Of a stretch of DNA of 64,000 nt, positions 51,418 through 64,000 are shown one piece after another. Numbering within the stretch: the first letter of the stretch is position 1; every line of letters begins with the position of its first letter. Where the stretch lies: NCBI GenBank assembly GCA_030063045.1, contig JAQSEB010000115.1, positions 558,001 through 622,000 on the forward strand, read 5' to 3'. The notes under the pieces are model-generated. The model was not told where the DNA came from and ran no database searches. It saw only the letters and a list, made by a program, of their open reading frames with translations. This stretch comes from Pratylenchus scribneri. Lineage: Eukaryota > Nematoda > Chromadorea > Rhabditida > Pratylenchidae. A program made the position numbers and the translations under genes.

Positions 51418-54400
51418 ATAAATTCATGCATCCATCATTCAATTATTTTATTTTAAATTATTTCCTTCCCACTTTTGAATTTTATGCAAAATTAAATGAA
51501 GATATTCCTTGAATAAATTTTTTCCTGACTAGTTTTGTTGGCCAATTCTTTAAATGGCCAAGCCAATTCCATTCCACTGGCTGTTTCCCATTTTGGCAGA
51601 ATTCCCCCAACTACCAATTTCATCATCCCCTCACCCTCAATATTATTGGGCATGCCAAGAAGTCTTTTTTAAAGGTGGAAGCCAAAACAATTATATTTTT
51701 TTTGGGTACCGGTGCAAAACAACATTCCCTCACCACATTCCCCATTCATTTCACCCTCCCTCCAACATTTTTCCATATTTTTTCCTCCCGCCGTGTCCCC
51801 CCATTCCAAAGTCGTCTCTTTTTTCTCATCACTTGGCTCATCTCGCCCCCAGCCCAACCTCCTCCCAAAGCATTTTAAGCGGCGGTTGACGCTAAAAAGT
51901 GCGGAAAAGAAGCAGCCAGCGGATGGATGGTTTCCCCCATTTGGCCAGATGATTCTCCTCTCCATCCATGGATGGATTCGGGGCCAAGTCCGTCGCCTCC
52001 TTTCCCTTTTGGTTGGTTGGTTGCGGCTTCATGGAGGATTGTTAATTAAAATTTCTTGCCTTCTCGGCTCCTTCATCACGTCGATGGCACCAATTCCTCC
52101 CCCCCCCCCCCCCCCCCCTCTTACATTTACCTTCCTTCCCAAAAAGAATGCACTATGGCCAATCCCCTCCCCCCGGCACTCTCCTTCTTCCTTTTCTTAT
52201 TCCTTTCATTTTCTCCTCTTTTACTGCATCCATTTTTGCGGCCAAACAATGCCACAAATGTCCTCATTGCTGCCGGCTTCCCGCAGTTTTCAGCGACGGT
52301 GCCGCCGTTTTTCTTTTTTGTCAAACTCCCAACCATTTTGGCCGGCGGCTTCGACGACAACAAAAACACATCAAAATGTGGGAATGAACGCAGGGATTTG
52401 CGCCTAAAGTGAAACCATCTGGCGACAGGCAGTGCAAAAATACGGGCGAGAGGATGAATGGACGGAGTGGAGGAGATTGATGGTTTTGGTTGGGAGATGA
52501 AAGATTATTATTAGGGCCAAACCAAAACCACCAAGTTTGGCCCTTTCCCACCATTTTATTTTCCATCAAATGAGATTTTCCTTCCCCAATTTCTCGCCTC
52601 TTTTCCCCGAGGGGATTCTCTCCCTCATTCCCCCAAATGCTTCATTTGCCCTCCCTTTTTTCCATTCCATTTTGCGGCCCATTCCCGCAGCCGCTGTTGG
52701 CCAACTGTGGAAATTTATTTCGGCAATTTTCGCCCACTGCCGTTGGCCAACACATTTTGTGTGTCGAATGAGCCGGCAAATTATGGTGGCCCTCCCTTTT
52801 GCATTCCATCCATTCCCCCAATCCACCAATGGAACATATTGCGGAATTGGAATTGGAATTGCCCGAGGGAGAGGACAATTGCGCTTGATGCCATTCCTCT
52901 TTTCCTTCCCTTTCCGCCACTTTTTCGGTGCTAAACTTGTCCATCCATTTTAAAAAGTCCAATCCTCTTAATTCCACTTTCATTTCCCTCAATAGAATTA
53001 TTATTCTTTTTGTTTATTCAAATTCCCCAATAATTTTTCCCAATCCCCGAATCATTCGCCATTCCTCGAATACCATTTCGCCGGATGGATACCCAAAATA
53101 AATGACGATTTTTTTGACTGCTGGAATCCTAAAAATCAGCTCCAAATTTTGGCATCCATTCTTCCTCCCACTTCCTTCGCATTTGGACACCAAAAAAGCT
53201 TTTCGCGTGCCCAAAACGCATTTCCCCATTTGGCCCATTTTCTCGCCCTTCTCGAATTGCCGGCTTCTTTTTGCTGCTCATTTTTTTCAGCGGCTGATCC
53301 TTCGGCCAAGCACGAGTGGACACTGCTGGTCCACCTAAAAATCTTTCCCCAAAGCAATTTTGCCCCTAGCTAAATTCGTTCCCCTTTTGGTGAGCAACAG
53401 TTGTGATGGCTAATGAGAGGAAAAGCGCAGAGAATGAATGAATGAATGGGCCAAGGAAAAATGGAAGGGAGAATCCGTTTTTTTGAAAAATAAGGGCACA
53501 GCCGCTTCTTGAATTGGATCCTCTCTTTTCCTTTTCTTCATTCCGAATTCCCTTAAATCGATCCCCTTACCTTCCTTTGGTCCATTTGGCCACTGCCTTT
53601 CGCCTTCCTTCCCCTCTTCCTTCCTTTCATCTCAAAAATGCCTCTTCCTTATATTTGGCCACTAATTTGCCAGAAATGTTCAAGGCCATGTCCCCCGGGA
53701 AAGGACCTCCCGACATTGGAATGAGAGGAATTGGAATGGCGGATATTGAATGAGAGGAAAAGAGACAGACAAAACTGGGAAAGGAATAGAGGAGAGGTGG
53801 TTTGTTGGTCCATATATGGCAAAGGGAAGACAGAGAGAGAGTCGAATTTGGCCAATTGCAGTTTCGAGAGAGGCGGCTGGCAGCAAAATGACCGGCCAAA
53901 GTGGAAATAGAATGGAAGAAAAGGAGAAGAGGAATATATTGGAGTTTGTGAAGGGGGCAAGCCGATTATCCTTTTCCATTCCCTCCTATTCGAAACTGCT
54001 TTGTGAGTTGAAGAAAAGGCCAATGCTTACGGCCGGCTGGCTTCAACCAACAAGAAGGAAGGCCTTTGACAACGACCGGCTGTCGATTGCACGTCCGCCA
54101 TGGGCCCACATTGAAATGGGATGGAAGATTGGCGCGGGCGTGTTCTTCGCAATGAGGCTTTCTGAATCGACGACCTTTTCCTCTCTCAACGAAGAGGAGA
54201 CAACAACACACCGCCGGCGGGCCTCAATACCCGCCGCCTGACTACGAGACTGAAAGCAGGGCGAGAACACACAGCAAAAAGGCTGGTGGATGGGCCCTTT
54301 CCCTTTGGCCCATCAAACCACCCCTCTCCCTCCCTCCTAGGCCATCACCCACCAATTTCCAGCCAGTCACCCCATCCAATCTTCCTCTTCTTCTTCCCAT

Positions 54401-56799
54401 CCATTCCTCCGCTCGCTTCTCTTCTCGCCCGCCTCATCACCTCTTCCTCCTCGTTTTGCCCGCCATTCAACCGTTGGTCGTCCTGTCCCATTCCTCATCC
54501 TTCTTCTTCTTCCTTCCTCCTTTTTGCCAACCATTGCCATTGCCCATTTTTGCCAGCCGCCGCCATGGCAGCCGGCTCCCTTTTCCTCCCATCTCTTCCC
54601 TTTTTGGCCACTATTCCCCCATTCCATTCCACGGCGGCCCATTCCCCCTTTCTTGCTTCTCATTGCCGGTTTCTGTGCCCGAAGAACCAAACATTCCCCC
54701 TCCTCCTTCCCTTTCCCCGCCAGCAGCACATTTCGATTTTTCCGCGCCCTCCTCCCATTCCCGTCTATTCTCGCCAATTTCATCTCATTCATTCATTTGC
54801 CCAATTCCTTCCATGATCGGTTTTCCTTCCCAAAATTTTCCCAACGATCAGATTCTATTGATATTTGTTCTCAATCATCTTCTCCCTTCAATGTTAATTT
54901 AAAACGCCCCACCGATTAACGAATTCCTCCTCCTCTCGCCACGTTCACCCAATTCCCGACTACCTTTTCTAATTTAATCGATTCCAAATAAATAATTTGC
55001 TGTTGTTATGACTCGTTAAATTATACCAATGTACGTGGATGCAGATTATGTTCAAATGGAAAGAAGGTCGTCACCACCAAATTTCTCCTTTGCCATTTTC
55101 CCCGCGCCACTTTGGGTCGTTGCCGGGGATAATCCGCACATACCCCCTTTCCCTCCGTGTTCTCCTCGGGAAAGAAGCCGGCAAAGAAGAGCGGAAAAAG
55201 AGGGCACAACATTTGCGCCGATGGGGTGCACTCCATCGATGGGCTGTCCATCCATCGGCTACCGTTCCTTCCTCAGTCTCGAATTGCCGTCCCTTTTCAC
55301 CTCCTCTCCACTTATTCCAATTCAATCCAGTCGACAAATTCCCTCCCAATCCCAATCCAATCCACATTCATTCCGCCCAAAAAGCCCTTCTCGAAATCGT
55401 CGCCACCAAATATCCAATTGTTTCCGCCGCTCAACAGGTCCTCTTCACATTCCCCTCTGCGTCAAATCCTCTTCTTTTCATTGCTCTTTGTATTAAAATT
55501 CCGTAAAAATCCGATTAATCCCAATCCACCTTTCACTCAAAAAAACGACCAATTGAGCAAACAAAATGTGAATGGCGAAATGACTGGGATAAAATGGAAT
55601 AAACCTTTGATAGACTGACAATAACTAAATCCAAACTCCATTTTTCTAACCCAACAAAGCAAAAGCCTTTATATAAGCTTGAATAAAGCAACAAAAAGCT
55701 TAAAAAGGGTTTAATTTTAGGTTTAGATTATGGTAATTAAAATTATTAAAAATAAATAAAACGCCATAAAATTTAAGGATAAATTGTCATCAATAGGAGG
55801 AAAATATTGCATGAAAGACAAGCAAACAAAAATGGTGAAGAAGCGGGAAGCGGCAAAAAAAATTTGGGTGCAGCATTTGCATATGCTTATGCGGTAAATA
55901 AACTTTTTTCCTGATTCCTCTCCATCTCATCTTTTGGCCGACGTCGGCTGACGCCATTAGCAGCAAAATTCCCTCCCCGTTTGCCACAAAATAGGCATTC
56001 ATGGCAGCTAACTTGAACAAAGAATTCATGCATTTTTGAACATCTAAGGCCGCATTCCATACCATCAATGGTTACCGGCCATTTATTTTTCCTTTCCCTT
56101 CTATTCTTCATTGCTGCATTCTTCCATATAAAACGCGTTGAATAGGGGACAAAAATGGATGGATTTGCCAATAATTTATAGCCCCTAATTCCAATTTTTC
56201 TACAAGAAATGTAAATTTTAATTTTTGCGAATTCTTCTCATTCCTCCTTTTCCTTCCATGTCAATTAGTAAATTCATTTTTTTAAGTCCAAATTTAATTA
56301 AAATCGCGAGATTTGTTGATTAAATTTTTCATTAATTCCGTCAACAATTCTTGTTTTTTTCAGCAAATATTTTCGTAATCGGCATTGGCCAATAAAGTCT
56401 AAACTGAGAGCAAAAAACAACGGAAAGGCGTCAATCGCTAACCACCAAGCATAAACACAAAGAAAGACACATTCCATCAATAGTGGCAGAAATCGACCAT
56501 CGACTTCCATCTCAAATATAGCAGCATAGAAAGGAAGTATCCCCTTCTTATCGTCATCATTTGGCATTCGGAGAAAGGCTGCTTCTATTGATTGATTTTT
56601 TTTTCCAAAAATCACCAGTCCAATCCCCCAATTTCCTTGTCTTTTAATTTTTTAAACTTCATTATTCCTTCGGTTTGGCTTTTTTGACCAACAAATCGCC
56701 AATCAAACCGATTTAACAAACAACAAATTTAGTAATAAAAACTCCTATTTCATCAAATAAAAAAGAAAAGGAAACAACAGAAAGAAGTAAAAAGCGGAA
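51418..56799. other. Gene-poor, pyrimidine-biased region
   Basis: About 5.4 kb without a supported gene. From about 51.55 to 53.7 kb and 54.3 to 55.5 kb the plus strand is strongly C/T-rich, with CCATTCC-type words, a poly-C run at about 52100-52118 and CCATCC microsatellite-like patches. From 53.7 to 54.25 kb the bias switches to purines. Long open frames result from this composition and read as Pro/Ser/Phe/His strings. The last kilobase before calmodulin is ordinary AT-rich DNA and probably holds its promoter. Confidence 0.5.
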
Positions 56800-57808
<1,009 letters not shown>

Positions 57809-58638
57809 ATGTTCGACGATTGGATGGAGGATGGATGCGTATGAAGAGGAAGCTAATATTCATATGCGCATCACCGAGAGACGGTTTTTCAACACCAAAG
57901 ACGATCTGTAAAACACCACCAAATTTAATGACTCCTTCCAAACAGCAAATTTGTTTCCCATTTTTTTGTCTTTTTTTTTGTCAACTCATCCAACCAATTC
58001 GATCCAATATTATTCTTTTATGATTTGATTGTGTGTCCATCCCCCCTCCGCACCACCGACCTATATTTTTTCTAAATTATGCAACGCTCCCTCTGAACCT
58101 TGAATTTGATAAAAATATGAAAAATCTGTTGAAAATTATTTTTGGGATTAATTTGAGTGAATATTTTTTGGGAACGATTTTAATTTTATTTGTTTTACCC
58201 GTTTTTTATTAAACTTCCATCGTTTTCTTCCCAATTTCCGCCACACTCCTCTTCTTGACCTTCTCTGCTGGTCTCCCCATAAATTTCTGGTGTTCCCTCC
58301 CCTCCAACCTTTGTATTTTTTCTTTTGGATAAATATGGCTTATTAATCAGTGGAATTTGGCAATGTTTTGGGGTTAAACAATTAGTTTTAAACTTAAACC
58401 AAAGAAGAAAAACATCCAAGATAAAAATTCTCTTGGGGTTAAACAATTAGTTTTAAACTTAAACCGAAGAAGAAAAACATCCAAAATAAAAACTCATTTT
58501 ATAGCCAATTAATTACAAAATCGATTTAAAAATGATAATTTTATTGTCAAACTATAAAATTGTAATTGGTCTGGGAAACAAGTGACAAAATGGGATATTT
58601 GGGAAATGGGAATATTACAAATTTAGGTAGTATTAAAG
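57809..58638. other. Intergenic between convergent genes, with a tandem duplication
   Basis: About 830 bases holding the 3' regions of calmodulin and the sugar transporter. Contains the 65-bp tandem repeat listed separately. Otherwise no gene recognised. Confidence 0.5.
58368..58496. repeat. 65-bp tandem duplication
   Basis: Two copies, 58368-58432 and 58433-58496, differ at only about three positions. Both contain TTGGGGTTAAACAATTAG, TTTTAAACTTAAACC and AAGAAGAAAAACATCCAA. Recent in appearance. Confidence 0.9.
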
Positions 58639-61246
58639 TTAATATCGTCGATGTCTTTCTCCCCCATCTTTCATTTCCATATTCACTTCATCATCAGTAG
58701 CAATTATTGTTGCCGGCGGTGTTGCTTCTTCTTCAAAAATTGTCGGAATTTGTTGTGCTCCCATTCCTTGTTGCTGTTTCATCATTTTCGTTACGGCCGC
58801 CGCAATTGCCGCACCACCGGCCGCCGTTTTGATCAATGAATTTTTGCCATGGCCCGTCGTCACAAAAAGAATTTCTGGAATTTTTTCGCCGTTGCTGCCA
58901 TTCCCGGAAGAAAATGTCGATTCCGAAATGCCATCCTCAATTGACTTCTTTTTGGGATCGCCGGTCGAATATTTATGATTCCTTCTTTTTCGGCTGCCAC
59001 TCTTCAATTGCTCAACAATTTCGTGAATTTCTCGGCCTAAAAATAAAGATTAATTCTGAATTGTAATATTTTATTTCTGACCTTTTGTTTCAGGCAATTC
59101 TTTGATGAGATAAATGATTGAAATGGTGGATGGAATGATGAATCTATAAATGATTTTAAATTATATTTTAATTTCACTTACAATGGAATAAATGACCAAA
59201 CGTCAATAAGTTCCTTAAAATTTGTTAAAAACATTCAAATATAATTTTAATTCTTACATAAAGTGGTAGAGTGATGAAGGAGAATATGAAATTGATGACC
59301 TGAAAATGGGATGGATTAATACAAAATGACCGAATAAAATTCCAAACCGTATTGCACATGAACACAATGGATTGGACCAATGAGCGAAATCGTTGAGGGA
59401 CAAGTTCGGAGGTGATGAAAAAGGCAATTGGGCCCAGGGCGGCACCATAGGTGATTCCGTAAGCAACCAATGACACAATGCAACCTTAAAACAATAAGTT
59501 TGCATTTTTGAATGATGGAAGAACATATGCTTTACCGTATTTGAATTGGGTATTGATGAAGAGGGATGAATCTGTTCGGGAAAGAGGATGGAATATGATG
59601 GATGGGTTTGAAGTTTAAACTGACTGCTTGTGGTGGCCCGATCGAAGAGAATATAGGCACAGAGGCAAAGAGTGTTGGCAATACCGCACCAGATTAGCAT
59701 TGGACGACGACCGAAACGTTCCACACTGCAAGTGCCAATGATGGATGCAACAAAGTTGGCACAAATGAAAGCGAACGATGAATACTGGAAAGAATAAACA
59801 ATTAATTAATTAATTAATTAATTAGTAATTGACTGACTTGGCTGGCATTTGGGTCGAAATGGGCTTCGAGCAAATCAGTAGAAATGTAAATAATTGGCCA
59901 AATGCCGACAATAATTTGCAAGGAAAATGTGCCAATGATGACGGCTTTACGGAGATGAGGCTAAAAATTGGTAAATAAAACATTTACATTTATATAAACA
60001 AAATTTACCTGATGGATAACTTCCAACAATGCTCGCCAAAATGACAAATCAGTGCCCCTCTTTCCTGATTCCGCCTCCTTCATGAATTCGCCGAGTAAAG
60101 ATTCATGATTGTCCGGTTGGCTGCCCTGATAGAATTCCAACGATTTCAGTGCCCCCTTTCGGTCATTTCGATTGATGAGCAAAAATTTTGGTGATTCTTT
60201 CAGCGGCAAAACGATGAGAATTGAAAGGAAGCCGGGTATTGCGCCAAAACCTGAATCCAATTTTGTAAATTATTTTAATGAGAAACACTCACCGATGAGA
60301 GCCAACAAATGACGGCCCAATAACAAATCCATGCCCATTCCCATTCCGATCACGTTGACTGCGATGTACGAGACTAAAAATGTTTTTTTTTTTTTTTGAA
60401 ATTTTTTGAATGAAAAATACCCCCACCTTCACTCAAAAAGCTGCAAGTTCCTCGCAAATTTGTGGGCGTAGTTTCCTAGAAAGGAAATTAGATAAATTAA
60501 TGTGTATAAAATTACTTGAATAAAGAGAATTAATGAGCCGAAAGAGAGGCCAGAGCCGATGGCGGCAACCGAACGGCCAATGAGCAACAATTCAGGTACC
60601 CAAAAATAAATACCGGATGCAGTCACAATTGTGCCAATGAAGGAAATTATGTTGGCCAGACAAAGTCCATCTTGAACGGATTTAAATTAGTTTGGTTTGG
60701 AATGAAAAGAAACAAACTTTTTCTGCCATATGTATCCGTTATAAATGGTGTGAAAACAGTGCCTGCGATGAAAATGCAAAATTAATTCATTGTTAATTAA
60801 TAAGGAGAATCTCACCTCCAAGATAACCGACGAACCAAATGTTAAGGAGGAGGGACCAATACCACGTGAATTCCCAAATAGTCAGTGGTCCATGTCCACG
60901 AGCAATGTATGATTGGTTTATGAAATCTCTAAAAATTCAACGGTAATTTTATTTTCCTTAAAAAGGTTACTGACCGAAATGAATCACCTGTGAGAAAAAT
61001 AAATGCATAAATTAATTCGTTAAAAATTGTTTAAATACCAACCAGCTGTATTCGGATAACTCGACGAGTAGCCTTCCTTTAAAAGTAAAATAATTTAAAA
61101 ATCAATAAATAAAGCTTACTAGAAAATTAGAAAGTGAGGCAACTGCTGCGATCAATGCGATTATTTGTGAAGAACTTCCTCTGTAAAATTTTGAAGATTA
61201 ATTCATTTATAATTAAATTATGTTACCTTGGAGCCAACATGGCCAT
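58639..61246 (-). CDS. Facilitative sugar transporter (SLC2/GLUT-like, MFS)
   Basis: Twelve-helix hexose transporter of 600 residues. Eighteen exons from the 5' end: 61227-61246, 61120-61180, 61044-61077, 60975-60987, 60816-60928, 60718-60762, 60516-60670, 60427-60475, 60293-60373, 60009-60250, 59838-59960, 59625-59784, 59536-59571, 59348-59484, 59258-59299, 59182-59213, 59082-59143 and 58639-59036, all in phase. Sugar-porter signatures: TDTYGRK (loop 2-3), LIGRSVAAIGSGL (TM4), LRGTCSFLSE, KESPKFLL (loop 6-7), VERFGRRPM (loop 8-9), GPIAFFITSELVPQRFRS (TM10) and PETKGR after TM12. The long tail (about 130 residues) is Ser/Lys/Gly-rich and cytosolic. One exon is only 13 nt (60975-60987). Substrate cannot be told from sequence alone. 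Confidence 0.92.
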
Positions 61247-61802
61247 AAAATATTAGATTTAATTTTGATTTACGAGAAGCCAGTTTTATCTCCAGTGGAA
61301 TTCTATTCAATCTTCGTAGCTGGCAATGATTTATTTTAGAATTTTTTTCCTGAAATTGTGAATTGACTAAATTCATATCAGTTGGAACTTCGAGTGGGTT
61401 TTTGTCTATGTCATCCACTCAAGATCATAAGGAAAAGGAAGGGAGGAAGATTTGGCAATGTAAACCTATGTGGTACATTCCTAGTGTAAATATAATTCAG
61501 CTTAAACTCCAAAACACGCAATCCACAACCTATTTCAATAAAAAAATGGATCTTTGAACGTTGTCCTCAGTTTAAAAAAGAAAAGGAAGTGGAAGATAAG
61601 TTTGCATAAGTCACCCCAATCATTAACATAAAAATATAATCAGCAATGAAAACTTGTTAAATCATATAATAAATAATCACCGAGATGAAACATTTATCTG
61701 ATATAAAATCATTTAATACTTAACATTTAACAATTAAATAATAATTATCCAATCAAATCATCTTCTTCATATTATATTGTATATTGTTCATCTCATCTCT
61801 CA
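61247..61802. other. Intergenic, no gene recognised
   Basis: About 555 AT-rich bases between two minus-strand genes. It would contain the transporter promoter. No repeat or open frame of note. Confidence 0.5.
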
Positions 61803-63386
61803 TCAGAATTTGAAATGGAAGAATGGTGGTGCGTTGTGATCGGTTCCGCCAGCACTCTCATTATCGAAATTAAATTGGAATGACTGTTCTTTGGAAGGCC
61901 CGGCATCGCCACCAGTTGTCGCAAACAAGTCGCGAAGAAAGTCACCCTTTGAGAAAGTGACATCCTGTTCCGTGTTCATATCCAAATCCAAAATTGAAGT
62001 CGACAATGGATCATCATTGACATTCTTTGAGGAGGCATCCACAATGGTGTTCTTCTGATTGTTGATTTGGTGTTGTTCCTTTGTTGGCCTTGCACCGCCA
62101 CCAGCAGATTTGGCCAATAAGCTGTCATGGAAGTCACGGCCCCTCGAGAATACATCCTCTTCTTCCTGATGGTCCATATCCGAAAATGATGTCGAAAATC
62201 GATCAATGATATTCTTTGAGGTTCCCACCGCATTGGCTTTCTTCGGCTGATTGATTTGTTGATGTTCCTTTGCGGGCGTAACATAGCCACGTGGTGTAGT
62301 GAAGAAGTTGCCAAAACCACTTGAGATAGACACATCCGGTTCATGCTGCTGTTGGATCTGCTGATGAATTGAATATGGCGGATATGAAGATGCCGTGGAG
62401 TTGGTCATGGATATGTCAAAACGCACATGTTTCGTCGTGGTCGTGGTTGCAGGTGCTGGACGTTTTTCGGCGGTGCGATCCACGGCCATGGGCAATGATT
62501 TTTTGGCATTACGTTGCATATGCAAATTTGCCAATTTCTCTTCCAACTGAAATTCACATGAATAAAAACGATCGATAAGTTTTGAATCGAAACCTCAGAG
62601 CCAATTTCAAATTCCCGGTCCATCGTTTTGACGTAAGTGTGTGCTTTGCTGGAATAATTGGCCAATGTTAAGCAAAATGATTTGAAGGGAGTTTCTTTGT
62701 GTTGGTCCAATAATGCAGTTCGTTCTGCGATCTTTTCATCGGCCTCGGCAATTTCTTTTTGGATTTTATCCAATTGTTCTTGTTGCTTCTTCAATTCATC
62801 CAGAATTGCACGCTTCTCAGGAAGCCAAGGTGCCTCTTGAAGCTGCTTGGAGAATTCTTCGTTGAATAATTTGATTTCAGCGGCCTTCTTGGCATAATTG
62901 AACTGAAACAATTGTTCGCATTATTTGATAAAATCATTGAAAAAATACAATTTTTTCTTGAAGCTTTTGGAATTGCTGGACCATTAGTTTCTTCCGCTTC
63001 ATTTCATTGACCAGTCTTCAATAAAATATTTTACATAATTAACTCATTTAAATTTTAACCCGAATTTCCGATAAAGTCCCGAATATTCTTGGCATTTTTC
63101 CATTGCTTTGATGCGCTTTGTCAACGCATCAATTTCCTCCCTTTCATTATGACGTTGATGCTGAATGTGCTCCAAATTCTCAGTAATTTCTAAATATATT
63201 TTATATTGAATTTATTCTGCTATTCACAAAACTCACTTTGGTTTATCAGTGATTCTTCGCAAAGTTCAGCCTCCAAATTCCTGCGTAATTTAACTAAAAA
63301 TAAGATTTACCCAATAAAGTAAAAACAAATTCCAAACCTAGTGCAGAAAGTTTTTTCGGTCTATATTCACCGTTTGCATTGTCCAT
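61803..63386 (-). CDS. Coiled-coil protein of unknown function
   Basis: Not recognised. Six exons from the 5' end, 63338-63386, 63237-63293, 63060-63189, 62949-63015, 62594-62902 and 61803-62546, give 451 residues in phase. The first about 205 residues are charged and heptad-like (LEAELCEESLINQ, EEIDALTKRIKAMEKC, LKKQQEQLDKIQKEIAEADE), which predicts a coiled coil. The second half is disordered, rich in Gln, Ser, Thr and Asn, with two similar segments (FSRGRDFHDSLLAKSAGGGA and FSKGDFLRDLFATTGGDAG, each followed by a KEQ-type stretch), so an internal duplication. The layout (coiled coil, then a long disordered tail) is common in kinetochore, centrosome and synaptonemal proteins, but no motif assigns it. 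Confidence 0.75.
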
Positions 63387-63696
63387 TGGAAACATTAATT
63401 ATAAATTAACTTCAAGATTTGAACATAATTAGTAGGAAGTTTTTAAAATCAATGAAAAATAATTTTGTTTTGAGCTAAAACTCAAAATGTAAATCACAAA
63501 TGACAATTAGCAATCAACAATTTATGCGAAATCAAACAATTTATGCGAAACAATTATTCGACAATAAGAATATGAGAAGATTAACATCATATAGGGAATA
63601 TTATATGGAAACAAATAACATAACAATGTGTGAACAATATGCGCAATTTGTGTTGTGAATTATCAAATATCAATTATCATCGTGGTTCAGGCTCAT

Positions 63697-64000
63697 CTAT
63701 TCCTTGTTCTTTGCACGATTTTCTTCAGTGAATTTGAGTAGCTCTTGATCGAATAGATGCTCGCCCAGTCCTTGTCCCATTCGTGCCAGTGTGTTGCAGT
63801 GTCGGGCCATCATCTCAATTTCTTCCACTTGCACTCGAAGGTAGTGTTCTTCCAGGAAATTTGTGAGCTGAAAATGAATAGTGAATCATAAATTATTGTA
63901 AATTGATGATCAGTGAACTCACATCGGCATCCTTCTTCGCTTCCGCCAATTGATGAAGTTGAATGATGGCAGTGTTGTTGCTTTTCTCCAGGTTCAATGC
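63697..64000 (-). CDS. Ferritin, C-terminal part
   Basis: Iron-storage 24-mer subunit. Two exons are visible, 63923-64000 (continuing past the window edge) and 63697-63867, giving the last 82 residues. ALNLEKSNNTAIIQLHQLAE is helix C/D, followed by TNFLEEHYLRVQVEEIEMMA (helix D) and MGQGLGEHLFDQELL (helix E), all colinear with animal ferritin heavy chains. The tail KFTEENRAKNKE is slightly longer than usual. The ferroxidase residues of helices A and B are outside the window, so the H or L type cannot be confirmed. The 310 bases between this stop codon and the coiled-coil gene start hold no recognised feature. Confidence 0.93.

Noticed and set aside
51712..52407. 231-codon plus-strand open frame
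   Set aside because: Composition-driven Pro/Ser/Phe string in a pyrimidine-rich tract, with no splice-consistent neighbours or family motif.

Overview
This is eukaryotic DNA, most likely from a nematode. Evidence for this is dense protein genes split into many small exons by AT-rich introns mostly 40-60 nt long, genes packed on both strands with short gaps, an M1 aminopeptidase, a receptor-type-like PTP and Kunitz/EB secreted proteins of nematode style, and a 3' splice acceptor lying directly against an ATG (49320), as expected for spliced-leader addition. The very small introns and the gene style suggest a clade IV or tylenchid-like worm, but that placement is an inference. No bacterial feature, CRISPR array or viral gene was recognised. 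Gene models were built by hand: exons were joined at GT-AG sites (one GC-AG), and reading phase was checked across every junction.

Layout. 0-10 kb: C-terminus of eRF3 (+), BUB3 (-), mitochondrial Hsp70 (+), a membrane short-chain dehydrogenase (-), a fragmentary Kunitz/EB gene (+) and a small secreted, probably GPI-anchored Pro/Thr-rich protein (-). 10.8-18 kb: a 21-exon type II membrane M1 aminopeptidase (+). 18-25 kb: a complete Kunitz/EB/Kunitz secreted protein (-), a protein tyrosine phosphatase (-), a small unknown gene (+) and the SCYL1 pseudokinase (+). 26-27 kb: a two-Ig-domain membrane protein (-). 27.4-32 kb is low-complexity and apparently gene-free. 32-38.7 kb: a BAH-domain (BAHD1-like) protein and a monothiol glutaredoxin-3 on the same strand. 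38.86-40.34 kb: a long inverted-repeat element with tRNA-like modules in both arms, the least ordinary object in the window. 40.6-49.3 kb (-): exportin-7 (24 exons, with one apparent 1-nt frameshift), an unknown basic protein and a headcase-family protein. 50.6-51.4 kb: a p27/Kip-type CDK inhibitor (+). 51.4-56.8 kb is pyrimidine-rich and apparently gene-free. 56.8-57.8 kb: calmodulin (+). 58.6-64 kb (-): a sugar transporter, an unknown coiled-coil protein and the 3' part of ferritin.

Most genes are housekeeping: translation termination, spindle checkpoint, mitochondrial protein folding, nuclear transport, COPI trafficking, Fe-S/iron handling, calcium signalling and cell-cycle inhibition. They do not form one pathway. 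Two related foldback elements sit in introns of SCYL1 and exportin-7. Two Kunitz/EB paralogues lie about 10 kb apart in opposite orientation.
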